From contig CAMQTJ010000010.1 in the NCBI GenBank assembly GCA_947037125.1, positions 1 to 50,609 of the forward strand: a stretch of 50,609 nucleotides of DNA, in the 5' to 3' direction. Made by a program: the position numbers and the translations under genes. The stretch's first letter is position 1, and each line of letters starts with the position of its first letter. This document shows, piece by piece, positions 1 through 7,921 of this stretch. Under the pieces are notes generated by a model, which searched no databases, was not told the DNA's origin, and worked only from the letters and a program-made list of their open reading frames with translations. This stretch comes from an uncultured Holdemania sp. Lineage in GTDB: Bacteria; Bacillota_I; Bacilli_A; Erysipelotrichales; Erysipelotrichaceae.

Positions 1-49
1 ACGAGATTCTCCGGAGTGACTGGAGTTCAGACGTGTGCTCTTCCGATCT
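1..49. other. Illumina i7 adapter contamination at contig end
   Basis: Bases 1-7 (ACGAGAT) are the end of the Illumina P7 arm, 8-15 (TCTCCGGA) sit where the 8-base i7 index lies, and 16-49 match the TruSeq read-2 adapter (begins GTGACTGGAGTTC, ends CTTCCGATCT). The reverse complement of the index, TCCGGAGA, is that of TruSeq HT D702. This is not genomic DNA; genomic sequence starts at base 50. Confidence 0.98.
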
Positions 50-981
50 GTATTAATAGTAGTTCCAACACCTACACGTTTTTCAATAAAGATTCTTGAA
101 TCGTTTTTATTATTATAAGTACCATTTTCCCAATATTCATCTTCATCTACATAAATAACTTCATTTTCTATTTGTAGTAATTTACTTCTTAATTTTTTAA
201 TTTTACTATCTGCAATAATCATCGGTAATACTGTAATTAGACTTACAATACTAATTGAAATAACTGTATAAATTACATAATAATCATAATTTATTGTCAC
301 AAACATTGGAATAGCACCAATATAACTATATGATAATATTATCCAGCATTTACTCCAGTGATACTTATACGCCTTATTTAGAGCAGTATTTATACCACTA
401 TTTTGACTATATGTTATTGATCTTAATTTTATAGTAAATTCATATAAAACTATTGTTGTTATAAATATAGTTAAGCAATAAAAATTCAAAAATAAATTAT
501 CAAAATAAAACATACACCAAACTATAATCATAAATGATGGCAAAAATAATATACGACTAATAGGAAATGTATCTTTCATTCTACTTAGTTCAGTATCAAT
601 GCTTAAGATATTTTTATTTTCAGTATACCATTCATTTTCAACCTTTAATTTTTTTAATTGTTTTACATACTTATTAAATACAACATTATATATACCCATA
701 ACAGCAAGAAAATAAATTAAAACAAAAGCTAACATAAAAGATACATATTCATAAATTGGAAGCATCAATATATTCGCAAATAAGCATATAAGTAAAACAT
801 AATTACATTCTTTTTTTAATTCTTTACATATTTTTACTATTCTTTCATCTAAAAGGTGTGTAGTAGGTATTGATAGACCTAAAATTATATTACCATTTGG
901 CTTTATAGATGATACGGTTGTGTAATGCATTGCAATAAGTATTTGAATATTCACAAACAACATAATTATTAATACAAACAT
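50..981 (-). CDS. DUF5808-like integral membrane protein, C-terminus cut by contig end
   Basis: An open frame starts at ATG 981 after an AGGAGAAAA ribosome site, only one base past the stop of the GntR gene, and stays open for about 310 codons into the adapter. The N-terminus begins with a hydrophobic segment, and several further membrane segments follow, with charged loops between. The last visible residues carry a YW...N...IFIEKRVGVG pattern, which resembles the C-terminal motif of DUF5808 proteins (often DUF1648-associated, as in SdpI-like membrane proteins). The FYYNP part of that motif is not well kept. Pairing a YtrA-type GntR regulator with a membrane protein is common in Firmicutes, where the regulator represses its own operon. 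Function is unknown. The gene has no stop because the contig ends. Confidence 0.75.
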
Positions 982-982
982 A

Positions 983-1378
983 TTAATTTTCTCCTATAAT
1001 TTTTTCTTTATTCAAGTTATTCATTATATCTTGGCATAACTTTAATATTTCTGATGTATCAAAACCTTTAAGACTTGCCTCAGTTAATAATAAATTAAGT
1101 TCTGATTCCATTTTTTCTTGATAATCGTGTTGAATATTTTTATTAATCATAACTTTTGCACCATGTCGTCTATCAATCTCAATGAAACCTTCATTTTTTA
1201 ATATGCCATAAGCCTTGTTTACTGTCATCATATTAATTCCAATATCACTGGCAAGTTGACGTACTGTCGGCAATCCATCACCTTCATTTAACGTTTTATC
1301 TCCGATAGCTAAAACAATTTGATTACGTAGTTGCACATAAATTGGTATGGCACTGTTCATATCTAATTTAATAATCAT
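983..1378 (-). CDS. GntR family transcriptional regulator, YtrA subfamily
   Basis: 131 residues: an N-terminal winged helix-turn-helix (about 10-75, with IPIYVQLRNQI, LPTVRQLASDIGINMMTV and GFIEIDRRHG) followed by a short helical tail of about 50 residues. The absence of a large effector domain is the YtrA subfamily layout, which usually dimerises and represses its own operon of membrane or ABC genes. The ATG at 1378 is chosen because GGAGGGAAATT precedes it; an in-frame start 20 codons upstream lacks such a site. It is transcribed with the membrane protein that starts at 981. Confidence 0.9.
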   Translation of the reverse strand: MIIKLDMNSAIPIYVQLRNQIVLAIGDKTLNEGDGLPTVRQLASDIGINMMTVNKAYGILKNEGFIEIDRRHGAKVMINKNIQHDYQEKMESELNLLLTEASLKGFDTSEILKLCQDIMNNLNKEKIIGEN

Positions 1379-1409
1379 AATTTCCCTCCAACATAACTTT
1401 ATATTACAT

Positions 1410-1438
1410 ATACTAATACAAACAATACTTAATGTCAA
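1410..1438 (-). promoter_or_regulatory. Promoter of the GntR operon
   Basis: On the minus strand TTGACA (1438-1433), a 17-base spacer and TAGTAT (1415-1410) form a good sigma-A type promoter, with transcription expected to start near 1403, about 25 bases before the GntR start. Confidence 0.65.
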
Positions 1439-1458
1439 TTGTTTTTAAAAATAAGCAA

Positions 1459-1551
1459 TAAAAAAATCCATCTAAGGATTTTTTTATTTTATATGTGGCT
1501 TTCGCCAACTTCAACGGGGGAAAGAAGTTTAGTCAAATCTTCTTGACTAAA
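1459..1551 (-). ncRNA. Candidate small RNA with C-rich hairpin loop and own terminator
   Basis: On the minus strand four hairpins follow each other: TTTAGTCAA/TTGACTAAA (1551-1528), AACTTC/GAAGTT with loop TTTCCCCCGTT (1529-1507), TGGC-GAAA-GCCA with a GNRA tetraloop (1507-1496), and a terminator AAAAAATCC/GGATTTTTT with a U-run (near 1485-1460). A TATACT -10 box lies at 1560-1555; no good -35 is visible. The GNRA loop and U-run make sense only on the minus strand. It could instead be the structured 3' UTR of the MFS gene, whose stop is at 1612. A loop of CCCCC is typical of Gram-positive sRNAs that pair with Shine-Dalgarno sequences. No known RNA family was recognised. Confidence 0.5.
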
Positions 1552-1611
1552 TATAGTATACCGTTGTTTTGTGTAAGTTATATGACTACTTTGTGAAAAT
1601 TACATGAAATA

Positions 1612-2772
1612 CTAATTATTTTTAATACGCTTATAATAGATACCTAAGGCTAGAGGAAATATACCAGAAAGTCCTATAATTAATAATGATGTATCAATTC
1701 CAAAACTACTAATTAAAATACCTGAAATAAAAGGCGTTATTAGTAATGATACTCCCCCATAAAAAGCACCAGCTATATTTTGTCCACTACTTTTTAAATT
1801 ATCAGGAGTTGCCTCATCGATCAGAGTTTTTGATGTTATCATAATTAAAGGATAAGTTATACATTGCATAACAGCTACCAATATAATTGCATCCACCGAT
1901 TGAACGTATGAATATAAGACAAATCTTAATAGATACATTAATGTTCCAAACATCATTAATTTATAATCACCAAACTTTTTGATTAAATATGCTCCTGCAA
2001 AAAAAAGTGGTAATTCTAAAAATGCTTGAATACTCATTCTTGCACCTATTTGCGCTTCATTTGCACCTAGTAAAAGCATCTTATCTGTTGTTGTAAACAT
2101 ATCAGCTGTAGAAATTATATTAACAAATAAGAATATCAAAACTACTGTTACATATTTTTTTGAAAGTATTAAGATTTTTAAATCATTTATTTTTAACTTA
2201 ACTTCACTATGTGTTTTCACAGCATCACTCAAACACATTGTAAACAATATATTTGCAACTGACATTCCACAAAATACATAACCAAGAGCTGGATAACCAT
2301 ATTTCATAATAATAAAAGCACCAACCGGTGTTCCTATCATCCAACCTATCGCACCAAAAGCACGTATTGAACCAAAATTTTTCTTACAAGATTCATCGAT
2401 TTGTAATGTCCAAGTATCTTGTACCATAAGTGTAGTTTTAAACATACCACCTACCAAAGATACAAAAATTAAATGAAGATAAAAATTTTGTTGGGTTACT
2501 TGATACATAACTAAAGAACTAATTGCGAATATGATTAATGATATATTAAAGAATAATTTATCAGTTTTGTACTTATCACATAAATATCCAATAACAAATT
2601 GGGTAACTATTGCAACAATTGCACTACCTGATAATATAATACCTCTTTCGATTACATCATATCCCACAAAACTTAAAAATGTTTGCATGTAACCATAAGA
2701 AAATGCGAAAGATAAATAAGTAAATAAGTAAAACCCACTTAATTTTAAAATGTTGCTTCTTGATTTAGTCAT
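1612..2772 (-). CDS. Major facilitator superfamily transporter
   Basis: 386 residues with about twelve hydrophobic segments. The loop after helix 2 reads GYLCDKYKTDK, a form of the MFS signature G-x-x-x-D-(R/K)-x-x-x-(R/K). The best general match is the MFS_1-like or nucleoside:H+ symporter-like group of small-molecule permeases; the substrate cannot be told. The start ATG overlaps the stop of the HAD phosphatase gene by one base (TAATG), so the two genes are translationally coupled and probably act on one phosphorylated metabolite or its dephosphorylated product. Confidence 0.85.
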   Translation of the reverse strand: MTKSRSNILKLSGFYLFTYLSFAFSYGYMQTFLSFVGYDVIERGIILSGSAIVAIVTQFVIGYLCDKYKTDKLFFNISLIIFAISSLVMYQVTQQNFYLHLIFVSLVGGMFKTTLMVQDTWTLQIDESCKKNFGSIRAFGAIGWMIGTPVGAFIIMKYGYPALGYVFCGMSVANILFTMCLSDAVKTHSEVKLKINDLKILILSKKYVTVVLIFLFVNIISTADMFTTTDKMLLLGANEAQIGARMSIQAFLELPLFFAGAYLIKKFGDYKLMMFGTLMYLLRFVLYSYVQSVDAIILVAVMQCITYPLIMITSKTLIDEATPDNLKSSGQNIAGAFYGGVSLLITPFISGILISSFGIDTSLLIIGLSGIFPLALGIYYKRIKNN

Positions 2773-3596
2773 TAAATTATGCCTATTTTCTTAAATGCAT
2801 TATAAATTCCATCATCTAAAATATCTGTTGTAACAAAATTGGCACTATCTTTTGCGATTTGTTGAGCATTACCCATAGCTACTCCAATATTTGCATCTTT
2901 AAGCATTTCCACATCATTTGAACTATCACCAATCCCAACAGTATTAGAATAATCTTCATTAAATAAATCTAGTACAATTTTCATTCCACTTGATTTATTA
3001 ATATTTAAATATGTTATTTCTGCACAATATAAACTTGCCTCATGATTTACTACAGTATAAGTAACACTGTATTGATCTTTTACAAGTTCACTAAATTGTT
3101 CGAATTTTTCAAAGTCTTCACCATACATACAAACTTTTCCAATATTATCACGAACATCTCTTTGATTTAAATCAAAAAACCCACCCTCTAATAACATTTT
3201 TTCTAACACACTTTCACTATCTTTACTGCCACCAAAGTGTTTTTTCATTTGTTGCTTACCAATCGAATCCATATATGCTCCTGCATCACCATCTAAGCAA
3301 TAACCTATACCTAACATATTGAACTTATTAATTAATGAATCAATATCATCTTGGATAAAAATCTTTTCAAAAACACGTTTTCCATTTGCATATACAACTG
3401 AACCTGCACAAAATACAAAACCATCAACATCATAATTCAAAAAACTTTTAGCTTGCGCTAGTGATCGCCCTGTACATAAAAATATTTTATGACCATTTTG
3501 TTTAGCTATTTTAAGTGCATTAAGAGCAGATTCTGGCACCCCACTTGCTGTATGACTAAGTAAAGTTCCGTCTATATCTAAAAATATATATTTCAT
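2772..3596 (-). CDS. HAD superfamily hydrolase, Cof-type phosphatase
   Basis: 274 residues with the HAD motifs: FLDIDGTLL at residues 4-12 (nucleophile and acid aspartates), CTGRS, and GIGDSSNDVEMLKDA near the C-terminus. The C2-type cap between them marks the Cof/YbiV group, which dephosphorylates sugar phosphates and related small molecules in the cytosol. The start is placed at 3596, where AGGAGAAATT precedes ATG and the protein begins MKYIFLDIDG; the open frame extends five codons further. It precedes the MFS transporter gene with a one-base overlap. Confidence 0.9.
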   Translation of the reverse strand: MKYIFLDIDGTLLSHTASGVPESALNALKIAKQNGHKIFLCTGRSLAQAKSFLNYDVDGFVFCAGSVVYANGKRVFEKIFIQDDIDSLINKFNMLGIGYCLDGDAGAYMDSIGKQQMKKHFGGSKDSESVLEKMLLEGGFFDLNQRDVRDNIGKVCMYGEDFEKFEQFSELVKDQYSVTYTVVNHEASLYCAEITYLNINKSSGMKIVLDLFNEDYSNTVGIGDSSNDVEMLKDANIGVAMGNAQQIAKDSANFVTTDILDDGIYNAFKKIGII

Positions 3597-3736
3597 AATT
3601 TCTCCTGTCATTTCTTTATTTCGCTTATATTATAACATAGAAATTAATTCATAATTATTACATTGTAACTTTAAAGCTATTTTATTATTGTTTATTAAAT
3701 AATTACTACCACATCAATTATTAACTATATAATATT

Positions 3737-4309
3737 TCAGGCTGTAACTGTAAGTTTTTGAACACTTCTACCATTTGTCCAAAGTTTTAAATATATATCA
3801 TTGCATTTATCATAGTTTTGAAATTGCTTAATGCAAAGTTTCTTATCACCATAGACCTTCCAATATCCACAATGACTACAATTTTGACCCTTATGTTTAG
3901 AAAAACCAATTACATCAATAAGTGGATAACTTAAAAACAATCCAATTTCATGTGGAAAACAATTGCATTTCTCTATTCTATGCTTTAAATTTTCAAGATT
4001 TTGATTAATATTATTTTCTTTATATCCATAATCACTTAAATATGTTGATATCTTAGTATTTTTCAAATCTTTTTCAAGTGAAGTATAACGATAGACATAA
4101 ATAAGTGCTTTATTACTATTTTTTCTTAGTACATATATCTTTATTCCCTTTTCATTTAAAATATTCGACCAAAAATCGATATCACATTCAAGTTGATTAT
4201 CACAATTAAAATGTATACTAAACAAATTTGCACTTTTTATACTCGCTAAAGTAGGGGCACATTGAATAATTAATGATGATTCAAAATCTGTATCATATCT
4301 ATTCATCAT
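3737..4309 (-). CDS. DUF3793 family protein
   Basis: 190 residues. The C-terminal half carries the family's conserved features: FPHEIGLFLSYPLIDVIGF, then HKGQNCSHCGYWKVYGD with paired cysteines, and a final SVQKLTV. DUF3793 proteins occur in anaerobic Firmicutes, often near ferrous iron transport or flavodoxin genes; their biochemistry is unknown to me. The cysteine pattern could bind a metal, which is inference. Its ATG overlaps the TGA of the DUF2325 gene (ATGA arrangement), and both follow a metal-repressor-like operator. Confidence 0.88.
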   Translation of the reverse strand: MMNRYDTDFESSLIIQCAPTLASIKSANLFSIHFNCDNQLECDIDFWSNILNEKGIKIYVLRKNSNKALIYVYRYTSLEKDLKNTKISTYLSDYGYKENNINQNLENLKHRIEKCNCFPHEIGLFLSYPLIDVIGFSKHKGQNCSHCGYWKVYGDKKLCIKQFQNYDKCNDIYLKLWTNGRSVQKLTVTA

Positions 4310-4593
4310 ATAATATCCCCATAATTTTTCAAGATATTATGCAAAGCAAATGCACTACTTGTATGAGTTTTTTGAATTTCAATATTATTTTTTTTAGCAC
4401 ATTTTGATCCACTTATCAGCATTTTATGTGAAATTGTATTTGTAAAAAAGATTATTAGATCAGGATTACCTATTTTTTTGGTTATTTTTCCGTTTTCCTT
4501 TGTATATATTTTAGCCTTATGACCGTATTCTTTACAGATATTTATATACATTTTCTCCATTGATTCATTTCCACCCAACATTAGCACACTCAT
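4306..4593 (-). CDS. DUF2325 family protein
   Basis: 95 residues. It begins with the beta strand and glycine turn VLMLGGNE, continues with YINICKEYGHKAKIYTKE, and has PDLIIFFTNTISHKM with a conserved histidine followed by AKKNNIEI, matching DUF2325, a small Rossmann-like domain. DUF2325 proteins are often next to DUF3793, as here. No catalytic function is established to my knowledge. It is the first gene of a two-gene unit with a strong promoter and a DtxR-type operator directly ahead, so regulation by Fe(II) or Mn(II) is likely (inference). Confidence 0.85.
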   Translation of the reverse strand: MSVLMLGGNESMEKMYINICKEYGHKAKIYTKENGKITKKIGNPDLIIFFTNTISHKMLISGSKCAKKNNIEIQKTHTSSAFALHNILKNYGDII

Positions 4594-4606
4594 ACATACT
4601 CCTTCT

Positions 4607-4624
4607 AGTTAGTTATCACTAACT
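4607..4624 (-). promoter_or_regulatory. DtxR/MntR-type operator (TTAG-N6-CTAA)
   Basis: A perfect inverted repeat AGTTAGT-TATC-ACTAACT (7-base arms, 4-base centre) contains TTAG-N6-CTAA, the half-site spacing of DtxR/IdeR-type metal boxes. It lies between the predicted transcription start (about 4628) and the ATG at 4593, where a bound repressor would block the promoter. Confidence 0.6.
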
Positions 4625-4634
4625 TAATAAAAAG

Positions 4635-4663
4635 ATAATATCATTTATCTATAATATTGTCAA
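4635..4663 (-). promoter_or_regulatory. Promoter of DUF2325-DUF3793
   Basis: Minus-strand TTGACA (4663-4658), 17-base spacer and TATTAT (4640-4635), a near-consensus sigma-A promoter. Confidence 0.75.
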
Positions 4664-4817
4664 ATTATATGTTCATCTCATTTAAAAACAATAAAATTTT
4701 ATCGATTAAGCATTTTTAAAAAAAATTATTACAATCACGCATGCTACCTAAAATTAGATATACTAACAATTTGAAAATAAAGATTAATTAATATGATAAT
4801 TTTCAAATTAAGCTCAC

Positions 4818-4851
4818 AATTTTAAAAGAGCCACATTATATAATGTGACTC
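4818..4851 (-). terminator. Terminator of the sugar operon
   Basis: GAG-x-CACATTA-TA-TAATGTG-x-CTC forms a long stem with one internal mismatch and is followed on the minus strand by TTTTAAAATT. It lies 70 bases past the last gene of the operon. Between it and the DUF2325 promoter (4664-4817) I see only AT-rich sequence. Confidence 0.7.
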
Positions 4852-4920
4852 AACAATAAAATTTTCTCGTATTTACAACCATATTTTATGTCTAAATGCT
4901 AAAATAAGCACTAAATAAAT

Positions 4921-5370
4921 TCAATTTTCTAATAAAAAATCAATTGCTTTTATAATTAAATCATGATCTTCATTAGGTAGCATACCACTAACACAAATCG
5001 CGCCAATTACTCCAACATTTTTAATTGTAATTGGAAATCCACCATCAATTGCACTATAATCTTTACAATCAAGTCCGTATTTACTTTGCAATAATGTCAT
5101 ATCGCCTTTTATTTTACGATTTATAAACTGACTAGAATGATTAAAATGTAATACTACATTTCTTTTTCTTCTTAACCAATTATCATTATCTACTGTGCAT
5201 TTATCACTTGAAAAATGAAATAACTGTTTACCATTAGAAAATATATCTGTACAAATAGCTAAGTCGTTTTCAATTGCATAATTACTGATAAAGTTACCAA
5301 TAACTAATGCATCTTTACTTTTAAATCTTGTAAATTGATACTGTTCTTCTAGTTTTAGTGCGTTTTCCAT
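4921..5370 (-). CDS. UPF0303 (heme-degrading-domain/HbpS-like) protein
   Basis: 149 residues of the UPF0303 family, which shares the GlcG/HbpS/DUF336 fold: LFHFSS, DNDNWLRRKRNVVLHFNHSS, a KYGLDCKDYSAIDGGFPI segment and GAICVSGMLPNEDH near the C-terminus. Members are annotated as heme-degrading-domain proteins, but many sit in sugar and polyol catabolic operons where no role is proven. It is the last gene of the operon; its ATG overlaps the transketolase stop by one base (TAATG). A role on a phosphorylated intermediate is possible but unsupported. Confidence 0.85.
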   Translation of the reverse strand: MENALKLEEQYQFTRFKSKDALVIGNFISNYAIENDLAICTDIFSNGKQLFHFSSDKCTVDNDNWLRRKRNVVLHFNHSSQFINRKIKGDMTLLQSKYGLDCKDYSAIDGGFPITIKNVGVIGAICVSGMLPNEDHDLIIKAIDFLLEN

Positions 5371-6296
5371 TAGATATTCTCCTTGATAACTTTACAGATG
5401 CTTTCAGGCGTTAATCCATATTTTTCTAATAGTAAGTTTGGTTTACCACTTTCTCCAAATGTATCATTTACTCCAAGTCTAACTACTCTTGCTCCTTGAT
5501 ATTGTGCAACTATTTCACATACTGCACTACCTAATCCACCAATAATATTATGCTCTTCACAAGTTATAATCAATTCATGTTCAGAAGCGATTTGTTTAAT
5601 TAATTCAGTATCTATTGGTTTAATTGTATGTATATTTACAAGCGTTGGATTAATACCTTCTAATTTCAACTGTTCTATAGCACTAAAAGATTGCTGTACC
5701 ATAAGACCTGTTGCTATAATAGCAACTTTACTTCCTTTAGATAAAACCTCGCCTTTTCCAAATTCAAATATATAATTTTCATCATGAATACAGTCAACTA
5801 CTCCACGGCCAAGTCTTACATAGCATGGTCCATCTATGCTAGCAATCGCTTTAATACACTGTCTTGCTTCGATATCGTCACAAGGCTGTATTACCTTCAT
5901 ATTTGGTAAACTACGCATGATAGCAATGTCTTCAATCGCTTGATGACTTGCACCATCTTCACCAACAGTTAGTCCTGCATGTGTTCCACATACTTTAACA
6001 TTTAAATTAGGATAGCAAATACTATTTCTTATTTGTTCAAAAGCTCTACCTGTAGCAAAAACCGAAAAACTACTAGCGTAAACAATTTTATCACTAGCTG
6101 CAAGACCAGCCGCTACTGACATCATATTACCTTCAGCTATTCCCATATTAAAATGGCGTTCACTACATGCATTTTTCGCATCGATTGTTTTTGTTGACTT
6201 AGTTAAATCTGCATCAAGTACAATAATATTTTCATTCTCAACTATTAATTCAGCTAATGCTTTACCATAAGATTCACGCGTCGCTATTTTATTCAT
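5370..6296 (-). CDS. Transketolase, C-terminal subunit
   Basis: 308 residues covering the pyrimidine-binding and C-terminal domains of transketolase. Visible are MGIAEGNMMSVAAGLA with the catalytic glutamate, THAGLTVGEDGASHQAIEDIA, RSLPNMKVIQPCD, and the C-terminal domain around IIATGLMVQQS. It pairs with the N-terminal subunit encoded directly upstream to form one thiamine-diphosphate enzyme that moves two-carbon units between sugar phosphates. The ATG at 6296 follows GGAGAATAATT and overlaps the upstream gene by eight bases. Split transketolases are common in sugar operons of Firmicutes; some serve specialised substrates such as apulose phosphate or sulfosugars. Confidence 0.93.
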   Translation of the reverse strand: MNKIATRESYGKALAELIVENENIIVLDADLTKSTKTIDAKNACSERHFNMGIAEGNMMSVAAGLAASDKIVYASSFSVFATGRAFEQIRNSICYPNLNVKVCGTHAGLTVGEDGASHQAIEDIAIMRSLPNMKVIQPCDDIEARQCIKAIASIDGPCYVRLGRGVVDCIHDENYIFEFGKGEVLSKGSKVAIIATGLMVQQSFSAIEQLKLEGINPTLVNIHTIKPIDTELIKQIASEHELIITCEEHNIIGGLGSAVCEIVAQYQGARVVRLGVNDTFGESGKPNLLLEKYGLTPESICKVIKENI

Positions 6297-7110
6297 AATT
6301 ATTCTCCAATTCACAAATCGCTAAAGTTAATTCCTTATCACTAGGAGCTACACCGTGCCACGCATAATTATTTTCCATGAAACTAACACCTTTACCTTTA
6401 AAAGTTTTAGCCATGATCATAGTTGGCTTACCTTTTGTATTTTTAGCTGTTTCAAATGCATTTTCAATTTGTTCAAAATCATGCCCATCAATCTTAATAA
6501 CATTCCAACCAAATGCCTCAAATTTTAAATCAAATGGTTCAGGATTCATAACTTCAGTTATATTTCCGTCAATTTGTAGTCCATTATAATCTAAAACAAC
6601 ACATAAATTATCTAATTTATAATGTGCAGCAGACATTAACGCTTCCCAAACTTGACCTTCTTGTGATTCACCATCACCAATAAGACTGTAAACGCGATAG
6701 CTATTTTTATCTACTTTATTAGCCATAGCCATCCCAACAGCACATGAAATACCTTGTCCTAATGAACCGGTTGACATATCAACACCTTCAACATAATTCA
6801 TATTAGGGTGACCTTGTAATTTAGAATTTATTTGTCTGAAAGTTGTTAAATCTTCATTTAGTAGACCAAACTCATGTAGCGTCGCATACAAAAGAGGTGA
6901 TGCATGTCCTTTAGACAACACAAAACGATCTCTTTTATTTGTGGATACATTTCCTTTTGTGATATTCATCTCTTTACCAAATAGATAAACTAATATATCT
7001 GCACCTGATAAAGAACCACCTGGATGTCCAGATGAGGCATTATTAATCATTTTCAAAATATTAATTCTCACATTTTTTGAATTGCAATTTAATTCTTTAT
7101 ATTTATTCAT
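6289..7110 (-). CDS. Transketolase, N-terminal subunit
   Basis: 273 residues forming the thiamine-diphosphate-binding domain: SSGHPGGSLSGADILVYLFG, FVLSKGHASPLLYA, GHPNM, STGSLGQGISCAVGMA, and the Mg/ThDP motif GDGESQEGQVWEALM...N (GDG-x26-N type). The ATG at 7110 follows GGAGGAAACTT and overlaps the HAD gene by eight bases (ATGAATAA), the same arrangement as at its other end, so the subunits are likely made in equal amounts. Confidence 0.94.
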   Translation of the reverse strand: MNKYKELNCNSKNVRINILKMINNASSGHPGGSLSGADILVYLFGKEMNITKGNVSTNKRDRFVLSKGHASPLLYATLHEFGLLNEDLTTFRQINSKLQGHPNMNYVEGVDMSTGSLGQGISCAVGMAMANKVDKNSYRVYSLIGDGESQEGQVWEALMSAAHYKLDNLCVVLDYNGLQIDGNITEVMNPEPFDLKFEAFGWNVIKIDGHDFEQIENAFETAKNTKGKPTMIMAKTFKGKGVSFMENNYAWHGVAPSDKELTLAICELENNYE

Positions 7111-7885
7111 AAGTTTCCTCCATCATTTTTTCTAAAAATTTTGCAACACCATCTTCATTATTTGACTTAGTTACATAATTAGCATATTTTTTAATTTCAT
7201 CCTTAGCATTGTCCATAACAACGTTATAACCACCTAGTTCAAACATAGAAATATCGTTGATATTATCTCCAATAAAAATACAATTCGTAATTGATTTATT
7301 TAAATGTTTAACAATTTCTTTAACTGCACAACCTTTATCTGCAAATTTATTAAGCAATTCAAAGCCAATTCCATAATCAAAATAGATAAACTTTTGAGTA
7401 TTTACAACACAGTCTAAATTTACCTTATTATCTTTAGCATAAAACCCTATAAATTTAAAAATTTTCTTATCCTTTAAGGATTCCACACTAAATCCCTCAT
7501 AACATTTGGCTTTAGTATTTTTATTAACATTAAAAATAAATCGTTCAACAATATGTTTACTTGCATAAATTTCACTATCTGTTTTAATTATATAATTCTC
7601 AAGTTTATCGCCTAATTTATCAATTATGAACTTAATTTCGTCAAAATTAAGAGTGTGTTCTACCATATTTTCACAATAACCACCGTTATAACTAATAATA
7701 TTAATTCGTGGATCAATTTGATTCCTAATATTTTCAACAAAACCATTAGGTCGACCACTTGTCAAAAAAATTTGGTGATTATGATTCAATATTTCAATCA
7801 TTATTCTTTTATTGTAAGATGACACTTCTTTTTTATCATTCAATAATGTATTATCTAAATCAATGAAAAATAATTTAATTCCCAT
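7103..7885 (-). CDS. HAD superfamily hydrolase, Cof-type phosphatase
   Basis: 260 residues: FFIDLDNTLL near the N-terminus (DxDxT nucleophile motif with Asn in place of Gly), TSGRP, and FIGDNINDISMFELGG near the C-terminus, with a C2-type cap between. Such enzymes remove phosphate from sugar phosphates. Its place between an alcohol dehydrogenase and transketolase suggests that it clears accumulating phosphorylated sugars of this pathway. The ATG at 7885 has GAGGGG eight bases ahead; a GTG three codons earlier is in frame but overlaps that site. Confidence 0.88.
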   Translation of the reverse strand: MGIKLFFIDLDNTLLNDKKEVSSYNKRIMIEILNHNHQIFLTSGRPNGFVENIRNQIDPRINIISYNGGYCENMVEHTLNFDEIKFIIDKLGDKLENYIIKTDSEIYASKHIVERFIFNVNKNTKAKCYEGFSVESLKDKKIFKFIGFYAKDNKVNLDCVVNTQKFIYFDYGIGFELLNKFADKGCAVKEIVKHLNKSITNCIFIGDNINDISMFELGGYNVVMDNAKDEIKKYANYVTKSNNEDGVAKFLEKMMEETYE

Positions 7886-7921
7886 ATAATTCACCCCTCA
7901 ATACTAAAGTACTAAAAACTG

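Noticed and set aside
1496-1551. Known riboswitch at the multi-hairpin element
   Set aside because: I could not match it to the consensus of common riboswitches, and it lies downstream of a gene rather than in the leader of one.
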